Below, piece by piece: positions 1-6,761 of a DNA stretch of 23,822 nucleotides. The notes under the pieces were generated by a model. It ran no database searches. It saw only the letters and a list, made by a program, of their open reading frames with translations, and was not told where the DNA came from. The stretch is from IMG/VR virus record IMGVR_UViG_3300044632_002125, positions 1 to 23,822 of that record; one strand, given 5' to 3'. The stretch is from a virus. Numbering within the stretch: position 1 is the stretch's first letter; each line of letters opens with the position of its first letter. Position numbers and translations under genes: made by a program.

Positions 1-402
1 AATATCTATTTCGAAGCTGCACACGAACCACTCAAAGGTCAAAAAGCGGTAGCATTCGTAACAATCAATCGTGTGCAGACAGGCAATTATGCACACACAA
101 TTTGTGATGTTGTCTTTCAGAAAACCGGAGGAACTTGTCAGTTTTCATGGTACTGCGATAAGAAGTTTACCGATAGACGCTTGACAATCAAAGAAACAAA
201 GTTGTATAATGACATTCGTGAGTTAGCAACGCACATCGTCATAAACTTTGAAAAGCTGAAAGATGTAACTGAAGGAGCAACTTACTATCATGCCGACTAT
301 GTTAATCCAGGTTGGAAATTGGATAAAGTCGACCAGATTGGTCGGCACATTTTTTACAAAAGAAAAGGTGACAAAATTGACAGAAACAAGGAATTCATCT
401 AA
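1..402 (+). CDS. SleB-type cell-wall hydrolase (endolysin), 3' part
   Basis: The reading frame is open from the first base of the window, so the gene begins upstream; 133 codons and the TAA are visible. The translation begins with NIYFEA, followed by a GQKAVAFVTINRV stretch, ICDVVFQ and QFSWYCD. These are the ordered landmarks of the SleB/CwlJ hydrolase family (Hydrolase_2), whose members cleave peptidoglycan as spore-cortex or phage lytic enzymes. The glutamate of NIYFEA is the expected catalytic acid. In a phage this is most simply the endolysin, acting on the wall at the end of infection. An internal GTG at 73 could mimic a start, but it would remove the catalytic segment. The next gene starts 1 base after the stop. 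Family assignment is strong; the endolysin role is inferred. Confidence 0.85.
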   Translation, partial: NIYFEAAHEPLKGQKAVAFVTINRVQTGNYAHTICDVVFQKTGGTCQFSWYCDKKFTDRRLTIKETKLYNDIRELATHIVINFEKLKDVTEGATYYHADYVNPGWKLDKVDQIGRHIFYKRKGDKIDRNKEFI

Positions 403-403
403 A

Positions 404-628
404 ATGAAAGATTCTTCCACATTCATTACTATTGCGGTTTGTGTTATGATTACACTGATGGCAGGAATTATTTCTCTATCTTTGAATCAACTCAATGATA
501 GGAATAACATGGCTAGGAACATTGAAGCCGCAATTGCAAAAGGTGTTGACCCTCTAGCCGTTAAGTGTGCATACGAAACCAATCCTACTGCTACCTGCGT
601 ATCTTATGCATTGAATGTTAAGAAATGA
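404..628 (+). CDS. Small membrane protein of unknown function (74 aa)
   Basis: The start at ATG 404 has an AAGGAA ribosome site at about 388-393 and lies right after the hydrolase stop. A longer in-frame start at 290 would overlap the hydrolase by over 100 bases and is unlikely. Residues 7-28 form one hydrophobic membrane-spanning segment. The remaining 45 residues are polar and contain two cysteines (C55 and C65) in the segments VKCAYE and TCVSYA. The stop overlaps the next gene's start as ATGA. I do not recognise the family with certainty. Its place beside an endolysin allows a lysis role (holin or inner-membrane spanin), but the soluble tail is short for a spanin and no second hydrophobic segment supports a classical holin. 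Confidence 0.75.
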   Translation: MKDSSTFITIAVCVMITLMAGIISLSLNQLNDRNNMARNIEAAIAKGVDPLAVKCAYETNPTATCVSYALNVKK

Positions 629-1767
629 GCGATTCAGTTTCCAATTTTTTGGCCAAAATCAGGGCCGAAAGCCCTGCAATTGCCATTCGTCGTAGAAAAG
701 CAAAAGGTTCTAGAAAAAAAAGAGCATTTAAAAAGTGGGTTTGGGCCGCAGAAGATGTAAACAACAATATTATGAATAATGAAAAGATTTTTGTCGGTGC
801 TTCCGACTACAGCGATTACGTATACTCTCAGCTACTTGATAAAAGAGCGAATTCTAACCTGAGTACACTTAGCCGTGAATATCAGCTACATTGCAACCGC
901 AAAAAGTGGCATGATTACATGGAGAGTGAATTTGACGGTGATTATATCCTAGAATCAACGGATTCTTACGGGATTATTATCACTGAAGGTTTCAACTTCA
1001 TCCGTTACAATTTGAGTTCAAATTCGGTCACTGTTACTGTTTATGGTGACAAAGAATTTATTGAAGATATTAGAGAATCCGTTTTTGGTCACTTCGAAGA
1101 AGTTACCTCCCACATCGAATGGGTCTATGCCAGTGATGGAAGTTCTGTGAATGTTCCTCTGAACAAAGACCGTTTGCCTGTTGCTGAAATGTATCCTTTC
1201 TTGAAAGATGAAACACTTGAAAGCTACTATGACCGTTACCTCAACTCACAAGCAAATATTCTTTTGCTGATTGGACCTCCAGGTACCGGTAAGACTACTT
1301 TCATCCGTGGTTTGCTGTCGCATAGCAACTCATCTGCAATTGTTACCTATGATGCAAGCATTCTGGAAAAAGATTTTCTCTTTGCTCGTTTCATTGAAGA
1401 TGATGCCAACATCATGGTTCTGGAAGACTCCGACAACTTCCTGAAGGCTCGTAGTGATGGCAACACAATGATGCACCGTTTCCTAAACGTTGGTGATGGT
1501 CTTGTCACAACGAAAGGTAAGAAACTTATCTTCTCAACAAACTTGCCTTCTATTCGTGACATTGATTCGGCACTTGTTCGTCCAGGACGTTGCTTTGATA
1601 TTCTGAATTTTGATACACTTACACAAAGCGAAGCCGAAGTTCTTTCTGCTCGTCTTGGTGTTCAGCTTGATGGTACCCGCGATAAGTGGTCTATTGCTGA
1701 AGTGTTCAATAAACAAGTTGAAAATTCTACCATAAAAAAAGTTGGTAGAAAAGTTGGTTTTATTTAA
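625..1767 (+). CDS. AAA+ ATPase (BCS1/FtsH-like ATPase core)
   Basis: This 380-residue protein has a basic N-terminal segment (about residues 20-38), a long N-terminal region without a recognised domain, and one AAA+ module. Walker A is GPPGTGKTT at residues 217-225, Walker B is IMVLEDSD at 263-270, and the second region of homology carries FSTNLPS and RPGR (319-322) with the expected arginine finger. It should therefore hydrolyse ATP, probably as a ring-shaped oligomer. The single module and RPGR signature resemble BCS1/FtsH-type ATPases rather than the phage clamp loader (gp44) or helicase gp41. It overlaps the upstream gene by 4 bases and is followed 9 bases later by dsbA, so it belongs to this operon. 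Its substrate cannot be told from the sequence. Confidence 0.85.
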   Translation: MSDSVSNFLAKIRAESPAIAIRRRKAKGSRKKRAFKKWVWAAEDVNNNIMNNEKIFVGASDYSDYVYSQLLDKRANSNLSTLSREYQLHCNRKKWHDYMESEFDGDYILESTDSYGIIITEGFNFIRYNLSSNSVTVTVYGDKEFIEDIRESVFGHFEEVTSHIEWVYASDGSSVNVPLNKDRLPVAEMYPFLKDETLESYYDRYLNSQANILLLIGPPGTGKTTFIRGLLSHSNSSAIVTYDASILEKDFLFARFIEDDANIMVLEDSDNFLKARSDGNTMMHRFLNVGDGLVTTKGKKLIFSTNLPSIRDIDSALVRPGRCFDILNFDTLTQSEAEVLSARLGVQLDGTRDKWSIAEVFNKQVENSTIKKVGRKVGFI

Positions 1768-1771
1768 GGAG
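1766..1771 (+). promoter_or_regulatory. Strong Shine-Dalgarno of dsbA
   Basis: AAGGAG overlaps the stop codon of the ATPase gene and lies 5 bases before the ATG at 1777. This spacing decides for that start over the downstream in-frame ATG a few codons later. Confidence 0.75.
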
Positions 1772-1776
1772 TTATT

Positions 1777-2049
1777 ATGTCTGTGAAACAAATGTCTATC
1801 AATCAAATTTCGAGCGAAGCTGACCGCAAGAAACTGTTTGATGCAATTAAAGAATGTTCCGATTCCATGACACGAATCGAAGGTGAAAAAGATTTCATCA
1901 AAGAAGCAACCAAAAAAGTCTGTGAAGATTTGAAGTTGCCTAAGCGACTAGTCAATCGCCTCGTTAAAGTTTATCATAAGCAAAACTATGATGAAGAAGT
2001 GGCAACGCATGAACAATTTGAACAATTGTATGAAACGATTGTCAAATAA
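1777..2049 (+). CDS. dsbA: DsbA-like dsDNA-binding late transcription protein
   Basis: The product is 90 residues, almost the size of T4 DsbA (about 89), and sits where T4 has dsbA, directly before genes 33, 59 and 32. It is rich in charged helical sequence, with a motif ISSEADRKKLFDAIKE near the N-terminus and NRLVKVYHKQNYDEE near the C-terminus. T4 DsbA binds double-stranded DNA near late promoters and supports late transcription. The stop TAA shares one base with the next start (TAATG), suggesting coupled translation with gp33. The call rests on family resemblance and on the conserved gene order; DNA binding is not visible as a named motif. Confidence 0.75.
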   Translation: MSVKQMSINQISSEADRKKLFDAIKECSDSMTRIEGEKDFIKEATKKVCEDLKLPKRLVNRLVKVYHKQNYDEEVATHEQFEQLYETIVK

Positions 2050-2270
2050 TGCCAACTAAAGACGAAATGTTCAAGTTTCAGCAAGAGATAGAAAGTCTTG
2101 TTATTGAAACCGATTACAATTATTTGGAAGCAATAGTTGAATATTGTAACCAGACTGGTATGGAAATTGAACTAGCATCAACCCTTGTTAACAAAGATTT
2201 GAAAGCAAAGATAGCAATCGAGGCCGAAAATCTTAACATGTTACCGAAAGCCGCCAGACTACCAATATGA
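2049..2270 (+). CDS. 33: Late promoter co-activator gp33-like
   Basis: The product is a small acidic protein of 73 residues, shorter than T4 gp33 (about 112). It contains the helical segment NYLEAIVEYCNQTGMEIE and a C-terminus ending LPKAARLPI. In T4, gp33 tethers the gp45 sliding clamp to the host RNA polymerase beta flap and co-activates late transcription with gp55. Its position between dsbA and gene 59 is exactly that of T4. It overlaps gp59 by 4 bases (ATGA). The sequence is short and diverged, so the call leans on gene order. If correct, the reduced length would represent a minimal flap- and clamp-binding core. Confidence 0.7.
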   Translation: MPTKDEMFKFQQEIESLVIETDYNYLEAIVEYCNQTGMEIELASTLVNKDLKAKIAIEAENLNMLPKAARLPI

Positions 2271-2851
2271 CCGGTTATGAAGCCTTTTCTCTTTATCATG
2301 TTCTGAAATTACACTTCACTTCCGATAGTTACGATTACTTCAAGTACAATGGTAAATGTAACATCAATATTGAAACTTTCGAAAAGCGCAGAGACAAATA
2401 TCACTTCTACAAGTTGTCCAGGAAATATGAACAAGATGATTACCGAGAGTTTGTTATTTCTGCTCTCATGCAAAACGAAAATGCATGGGCAGGAACTCTA
2501 CTTGAGGATGACACCTACGATAAACATCTGAAGCGTTTGGCAATCTTGCAAGCACTAGGCTATACATTCAAAAATGACTGTGCTATAATTCGTGAAGCAG
2601 GTGGCGTTAATAGTGTTTTGAAAATTGATGATGGTTATCCTCCTCTGTTGACAATGACTCTACAGAACGTTACAACTATTGAAACTTTGTGCATACTCAA
2701 TTCTTTTATGAATTTCTTGCCAGTTTGGAACAGAAAGATTGCAGATACAATCCGATGGCCAATGCTGTATAGAAAATTTGTGAAGTATGCACCCTTTGTA
2801 CACTTTGATGCGGAAACCTATCGCAAACATGCAATTCAGGAATTAAAATGA
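2267..2851 (+). CDS. 59: gp59-like helicase loader
   Basis: The 194-residue product resembles T4 gp59 (about 217), which binds fork DNA and gp32-coated ssDNA and loads the gp41 replicative helicase. Typical features are an N-terminal MTGYEAFSLYHVLKLHFTS segment, a basic middle with FEKRRDKYHFYKL, and an aromatic-rich C-terminal half. The gene overlaps gp33 upstream and the nucleotidase downstream by 4 bases each, so all three are probably translated as a coupled group. In T4 gene 59 is directly followed by 32; here one extra gene intervenes. Confidence 0.85.
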   Translation: MTGYEAFSLYHVLKLHFTSDSYDYFKYNGKCNINIETFEKRRDKYHFYKLSRKYEQDDYREFVISALMQNENAWAGTLLEDDTYDKHLKRLAILQALGYTFKNDCAIIREAGGVNSVLKIDDGYPPLLTMTLQNVTTIETLCILNSFMNFLPVWNRKIADTIRWPMLYRKFVKYAPFVHFDAETYRKHAIQELK

Positions 2852-3339
2852 TTAAGAAAATTTATTTGGATATGGACGGTGTTCTCTGCAACTTTGAACA
2901 AAAGTACATTGAACTTTTTGGAAAAGAACCGGCGGCTGCTGACCGTAATCGTAAAGAGTGGTCGACTAACTGGGATAAGTTTTGTCTAGAAGGGCATTTC
3001 GAAAACCTTAACTGGTTTCCTGGTGGAATTTTTTTGCTTGACTATGTTGAGCGAACAAATATCAACATAGAAATTCTTTCTTCATCTGGTGGTAAAAAAT
3101 ACCATGACATTGTTGAAGCAAGTAAGAAGCTGTGGTTGAAACAACACAACATTCCTTATAAAGCCAACATTGTTCCTGGTCGTTCGTATAAAACCGCATA
3201 CGCAACACCAGAAACTGTACTGATTGATGATACTCCAGATATCATTGAGGCTTTCAACAAAGCAGGTGGCCACGGCATTCTTCACAAAAATGCCGGCGAA
3301 ACTATCGAAATTCTGGCCAAGCTATTGACAAATGGCTAA
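2848..3339 (+). CDS. HAD-family 5'(3')-deoxyribonucleotidase
   Basis: The 163-residue product starts with the HAD motif I, YLDMDGVLCNF, with the nucleophile D8 and general acid D10. Motif II is at ILSSSG, and LIDDTPDII (D127, D128) is the metal-binding motif IV. The cap is small, as in the NT5C-type deoxyribonucleotidases, which remove the phosphate from dNMPs. For a phage this could tune nucleotide pools during replication; substrate choice is inferred. The gene sits between 59 and 32, an insertion relative to T4. Its last codons contain the -35 box of the gp32 promoter. Confidence 0.82.
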   Translation: MIKKIYLDMDGVLCNFEQKYIELFGKEPAAADRNRKEWSTNWDKFCLEGHFENLNWFPGGIFLLDYVERTNINIEILSSSGGKKYHDIVEASKKLWLKQHNIPYKANIVPGRSYKTAYATPETVLIDDTPDIIEAFNKAGGHGILHKNAGETIEILAKLLTNG

Positions 3340-3354
3340 ATAATTTTATATAAT
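3325..3354 (+). promoter_or_regulatory. Consensus sigma70 promoter of gp32
   Basis: TTGACA (3325-3330) and TATAAT (3349-3354) are both exact matches to the bacterial housekeeping consensus, separated by 18 bases. The -35 box lies in the last codons of the nucleotidase gene. Transcription would start near 3361, giving a leader of about 50 bases. This promoter would let gp32 be made early and strongly by unmodified host polymerase, in addition to read-through from upstream. Confidence 0.8.
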
Positions 3355-3371
3355 GAATTTTGTGGATAAAA

Positions 3372-3391
3372 ACATACAACGACATACATCG
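3372..3391 (+). repeat. Tandem 10-base repeat in gp32 mRNA leader
   Basis: ACATACAACG is followed immediately by ACATACATCG (9 of 10 identical), and a related AATATACGAA follows. The leader is A-rich with no obvious hairpin. In T4, gp32 represses its own translation by binding its unstructured leader; these repeats could be the binding register here, which is inference. Confidence 0.5.
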
Positions 3392-3411
3392 AATATACGA
3401 AAGGAAATATT

Positions 3412-4293
3412 ATGTCATTCGCTAATCTAAAACGCAACCGTGATAGCCTTGATAAACTCACCAAGGCAATTGAGAGCACCACACAAACTGCTGAGGCTGG
3501 CTCTAAAGACGACACTCGATTCTGGACTCCTACTGTTGACAAATCTGGCAACGGCATGGCTATAATTCGTTTCCTTCCCGCCGCTGGTGTGGATGGTGAA
3601 GATGGTCTGCCTTGGGTTCGTTTGTTCGACCACGGCTTTCAGGGACCTGGTGGTTGGTACATTGATAAGTGTCTAACCACACTTAATGAAAAGTGTCCTG
3701 TTTGTGAGCATAACAACACTCTATGGAATTCTGGTGTTGAAGCAAACAAAAATGTAGCACGTAATCAAAAGCGCAGGCTTTCTTACTACGCAAACATTTA
3801 TGTGGTTTCTGACCCATCTAATCCACAGAATGAAGGCACTATTCGTCTGTACAAATTTGGTAAGAAAATCTTTGATAAGATTACTGAAGCAATGAATCCA
3901 GAATTTCCGGATGAAGCACCTTTGAATCCGTTTGATTTCTGGGAAGGCGCAAACTTCAAATTGAAGATTCGCAATGTTGAAGGTTATCGCAACTACGATA
4001 AGTCAGAGTTTGCTGATAAGTCTGCTTTGCTTGACGGTGATGATTCTAAACTTGAAAAGATTTATTCTCAGCAATATTCTTTGAAAGAAATGGTTGACCG
4101 TAAACATTTCAAGCCTTATGAACAACTCAAAGGTCGCCTTGACAAAGTTCTTGGTTTTGAAGGTATTGCTCCTCAGGGCCGTGCTGAAGAAATTGAGATT
4201 CCTGTTGCAAAAGCTAAAGGTGCAGTTCCTCTGAATAGCACTATCGATGACGATGACTTGGATTATTTCAAGTCTCTAGCAGAGCAAGAGTAA
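3412..4293 (+). CDS. 32: gp32 single-stranded DNA-binding protein
   Basis: The 293-residue protein (T4 gp32 about 301) opens with a basic LKRNRDSL segment, which matches the LAST-type self-association motif. A zinc site is formed by H74, C87, C95 and C98; T4 has the same order with H64, C77, C87 and C90. The aromatic-rich OB-fold core follows, and the C-terminus is strongly acidic (DDDDLDYF), the part that recruits replication partners such as gp59. It coats ssDNA during replication, recombination and repair. AAGGAA at 3401-3406 lies 5 bases before the ATG. The gene has its own promoter and terminator, so it can be expressed as a single unit. Confidence 0.95.
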   Translation: MSFANLKRNRDSLDKLTKAIESTTQTAEAGSKDDTRFWTPTVDKSGNGMAIIRFLPAAGVDGEDGLPWVRLFDHGFQGPGGWYIDKCLTTLNEKCPVCEHNNTLWNSGVEANKNVARNQKRRLSYYANIYVVSDPSNPQNEGTIRLYKFGKKIFDKITEAMNPEFPDEAPLNPFDFWEGANFKLKIRNVEGYRNYDKSEFADKSALLDGDDSKLEKIYSQQYSLKEMVDRKHFKPYEQLKGRLDKVLGFEGIAPQGRAEEIEIPVAKAKGAVPLNSTIDDDDLDYFKSLAEQE

Positions 4294-4299
4294 TTTAGA

Positions 4300-4322
4300 C
4301 CCCGCTTCAAGCGGGGTTTTTT
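4300..4322 (+). terminator. Rho-independent terminator after gp32
   Basis: CCCCGCT (4300-4306), loop TCA, AGCGGGG (4310-4316), then six T (4317-4322): a 7-bp GC-rich stem and U-tract 7 bases after the gp32 stop. The last T residues overlap the stop codon of the convergent gene. On the minus strand the same stem lacks a U-tract, so it is directional. Confidence 0.92.
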
Positions 4323-6561
4323 ATGTTTGTGTAAACAAGTACAATGCTTCTGCATCAATTACACCAGCGACTGCTTGGGAGTCTCCTCTGCCGGCGGAGT
4401 AGTTATTGTTTGTGGTATTAACAGTTGTTCCTCCACCAGCGTCTGGTGACATTAGAGCCATGCGTTGGTCCATATTTTCAATTGAAAGTGCGCTAATTTT
4501 TTCTGATACGGATATTGCATTTTTTAATTCTTCTTCTGTTGGACTTCTGTAGTTGCCTTGCTTATCTTTTACACCAAAATGTAAATGTGGGCCTGTAGAC
4601 CTTCCTGTATTTCCAGAGAGACCTATTAAATCTCCTCGTTTTACTTTTTGGCCTTTTATTACTTTTGAAGAATTTAAATGTGAATAACTGTATACATTAC
4701 CATCAGCATCTTTTATTGAAACAAAATTTCCAGAAGGTAAATTATTTCCTACTGCTATCACTTCTCCATCAACGGCGGCCGTGAGTGGATGATTTGGTCT
4801 TAGTTCAACATCAACGCCTTTGTGAAATTCTCTTTTTGTTCTATCTGTGGGGCTGACTCTATCTCCATATTCACTGCTAACACGATAGCGGCCATGTATT
4901 AAATCATTCATTCTAGGAATTCGCGTAGGTGCAGTACCTGGTGTGACTGGTGTAATTGTACCTGGTGGTTGAGCGGCGCTTTGAGGTGGTGGATTTGATG
5001 GTTGTCTATCGGCTAATGCATCATCTGCGGCATAAATGCCGGTTTCTCGCTCAACTTCTTGCTGATAACTTTCTCGCATAAATTTTGGAATATCTTTTAG
5101 TTGCTCTTGTCGGCGTCTACTTGCTTCTTCTCTTTGTCTTTTTTCTTCCAGTGCCGCCGCAATTTCTATTCTTTTCGTTTCTGCATCAGCGATTCCCAAT
5201 TCCTCATTTGTTAGACCGCCGGGATTGCGGCTTCTACCGAAATAGTTAGTATCTCTGCCTCCAGGTTTATTATAGCCTTCCATTATTTCTTCTAGAGTCT
5301 TTTTAGGACGACCTCGAATTACTGGAAGTTCACTGAGTCCTTTTTTTACTATACCTTCTTGATTTTTTAAATCGGCTTCCATTTCAGGTATAGTTTTTTC
5401 ACTGGTCATATAACCAAAACCAGCAGCTAAAGTAGCAATAGCTGCACCCAACTTTGGTGCAATCAAAACTGCCGGACCCATGTATCCTAATGCTATTGCC
5501 GCAAAAATTTTACCTCGGTTTTCATTGAAAAGTTTATCTGCTTGATACCTGAGTTCTTCTCCCAAAATTGAAAAAGAATGGGCTAAGGTGTTGAACGCCG
5601 CTTTCGAATGAATCAACATTGTTCTAACAACAGGTGCAAAAATTTCTTTAAAACTTTCTACAGCTGGTCTAAATGCGTCTGCAACGGCTGTTCCAATATC
5701 CGAAAAAATTCCATCAATTTTTCCGGCCGTTTCTGTTGAAAAACCAAGTTTGACTAGAATCTGCTTAGTTAAACTATTTTCTTTATCCTCTGGGTCTAAT
5801 CCTAGTCCTTTTAAAATGTCATTTTTTAACGCTGAAAAATTAATATTTTCAGAAACTTTTTTCAACAAATAAGCGACACCCGCCAGAGCAATGGTTCCCA
5901 GTAAAAAACCATTAGGAACAACTCTCATTACAGTAGCAATGGCGGATAAGATACCTCCGCCAATAGTTCCAACGGTACCTAAAAGACCACTAACAACCGC
6001 GCCGAGAAGATTGGCGCCGCCAGAAAATAAACCACCCAAAAGACCAGAAATTCCTGCGCCACTAGACTGTTTATTTCCACCTTCTTTTGTTGGAGATTTT
6101 TTACCCAAAGAGTCGATTGATTGATTTCTGGTTTTTACATCATACCACATGGCATCTTGGGACTTTGCTGATTTACCGGCTGCCAATCTTGTTAGTGTTG
6201 ATATGTTTTGGCGAGTGATATTCATATCTCTGGCCATCATGTTCATATTGAAAGTGTTTTTAGAAATTACGCGAAGAAGTGCTTCTTGTCTTTCACTCGA
6301 TGATATTAAATCACTCGTTGCAGAAGATTGAGCCGCCGCTTGGGCCGAACTAGGAGCACCTGTGGCGCCGGAAGAAAGTGCAGAATAACCACGACCAAAA
6401 ATTTTTTGTCCTGTCGCAGACAACATTCCTTTTCCACCAAAAAGCATATTTCTAACATCCATTCGTTCTCTCGCACTCTTTAGAACGGCAGAACCCATAG
6501 AACTCAAAATACCTTTGCTTTTTAGTTCTTGTTTATAAACTGATGCGAATTTTGTTGCCAT
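4321..6561 (-). CDS. Tape-measure-like tail protein with C-terminal M23 peptidase
   Basis: This is a 746-residue protein. Residues 1-140 are helical and Met/Ser/Ala-rich. Residues 171-234 and about 350-385 are long Gly/Ala-rich hydrophobic stretches, as in tape measures that enter membranes. A charged helical part (about 440-500) and a Pro-rich linker (about 515-545) follow. Residues about 555-675 form an M23 (LytM-type) endopeptidase: H580 and D584 of HKGVD, H628 of YSYSHL, H659 and H661 of HLHFG are the metal-binding and catalytic set, all present. It should cut peptide cross-links in peptidoglycan during DNA injection. Its start shares one base with the stop of the gp26 frameshift extension, the position of a tape measure behind its chaperone. 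The peptidase is certain from motifs; the tape-measure role is inferred and a hub protein remains possible. Confidence 0.8.
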   Translation of the reverse strand: MATKFASVYKQELKSKGILSSMGSAVLKSARERMDVRNMLFGGKGMLSATGQKIFGRGYSALSSGATGAPSSAQAAAQSSATSDLISSSERQEALLRVISKNTFNMNMMARDMNITRQNISTLTRLAAGKSAKSQDAMWYDVKTRNQSIDSLGKKSPTKEGGNKQSSGAGISGLLGGLFSGGANLLGAVVSGLLGTVGTIGGGILSAIATVMRVVPNGFLLGTIALAGVAYLLKKVSENINFSALKNDILKGLGLDPEDKENSLTKQILVKLGFSTETAGKIDGIFSDIGTAVADAFRPAVESFKEIFAPVVRTMLIHSKAAFNTLAHSFSILGEELRYQADKLFNENRGKIFAAIALGYMGPAVLIAPKLGAAIATLAAGFGYMTSEKTIPEMEADLKNQEGIVKKGLSELPVIRGRPKKTLEEIMEGYNKPGGRDTNYFGRSRNPGGLTNEELGIADAETKRIEIAAALEEKRQREEASRRRQEQLKDIPKFMRESYQQEVERETGIYAADDALADRQPSNPPPQSAAQPPGTITPVTPGTAPTRIPRMNDLIHGRYRVSSEYGDRVSPTDRTKREFHKGVDVELRPNHPLTAAVDGEVIAVGNNLPSGNFVSIKDADGNVYSYSHLNSSKVIKGQKVKRGDLIGLSGNTGRSTGPHLHFGVKDKQGNYRSPTEEELKNAISVSEKISALSIENMDQRMALMSPDAGGGTTVNTTNNNYSAGRGDSQAVAGVIDAEALYLFTQT

Positions 6562-6761
6562 TATCGTTTTCTTCTAGCTAAATTTTGTTGTTTAATTTTC
6601 TCATTTTCTTGCTCAATATATTGTAGGAGCATAGTCACGTAAACGTTCCTCTCCCACGGCATCATTTCATTTAAATCACTAAGACTATATTTGTGGTGTT
6701 GCATCAATGCAAAGTTAGTCTGGAAATGATTGCTCAGATTATCATAACGAATGGTTAACCG
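6561..6761 (-). CDS. -1 frameshift extension of gp26 (66 codons)
   Basis: The -1 frame is open from the slippery site at the end of gp26 to a TAA that shares one base with the ATG of the M23 protein. It adds 66 residues, including YSLSDLNEMMPWERNVYV and a charged C-terminal helix ending LARRKR. Slippage after codon 244 would give a 310-residue gp26 fusion. Internal ATG at 6704 could start a 47-residue protein, but I see no ribosome site before it. The sequence looks coding: no stops, helical pattern, and a PWER-type motif reminiscent of the second part of frameshifted tail-assembly chaperones. Whether it is known in relatives I cannot check here. Confidence 0.72.
   Translation of the reverse strand, partial: RLTIRYDNLSNHFQTNFALMQHHKYSLSDLNEMMPWERNVYVTMLLQYIEQENEKIKQQNLARRKR

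Noticed and set aside
290-403. Longer start for the small membrane protein
   Set aside because: It would overlap the hydrolase by more than 100 bases; ATG 404 has a ribosome site and abuts the upstream stop.
4294-4322. The gp32 terminator as a bidirectional terminator for the M23 gene
   Set aside because: On the minus strand the stem is not followed by a U-tract, and it lies just past that gene's stop, so it supports termination only of gp32.
6561-6704. Independent small gene starting at ATG 6704 instead of a frameshift
   Set aside because: No ribosome site precedes it and the open frame continues upstream exactly to the slippery heptamer; kept only as an alternative.
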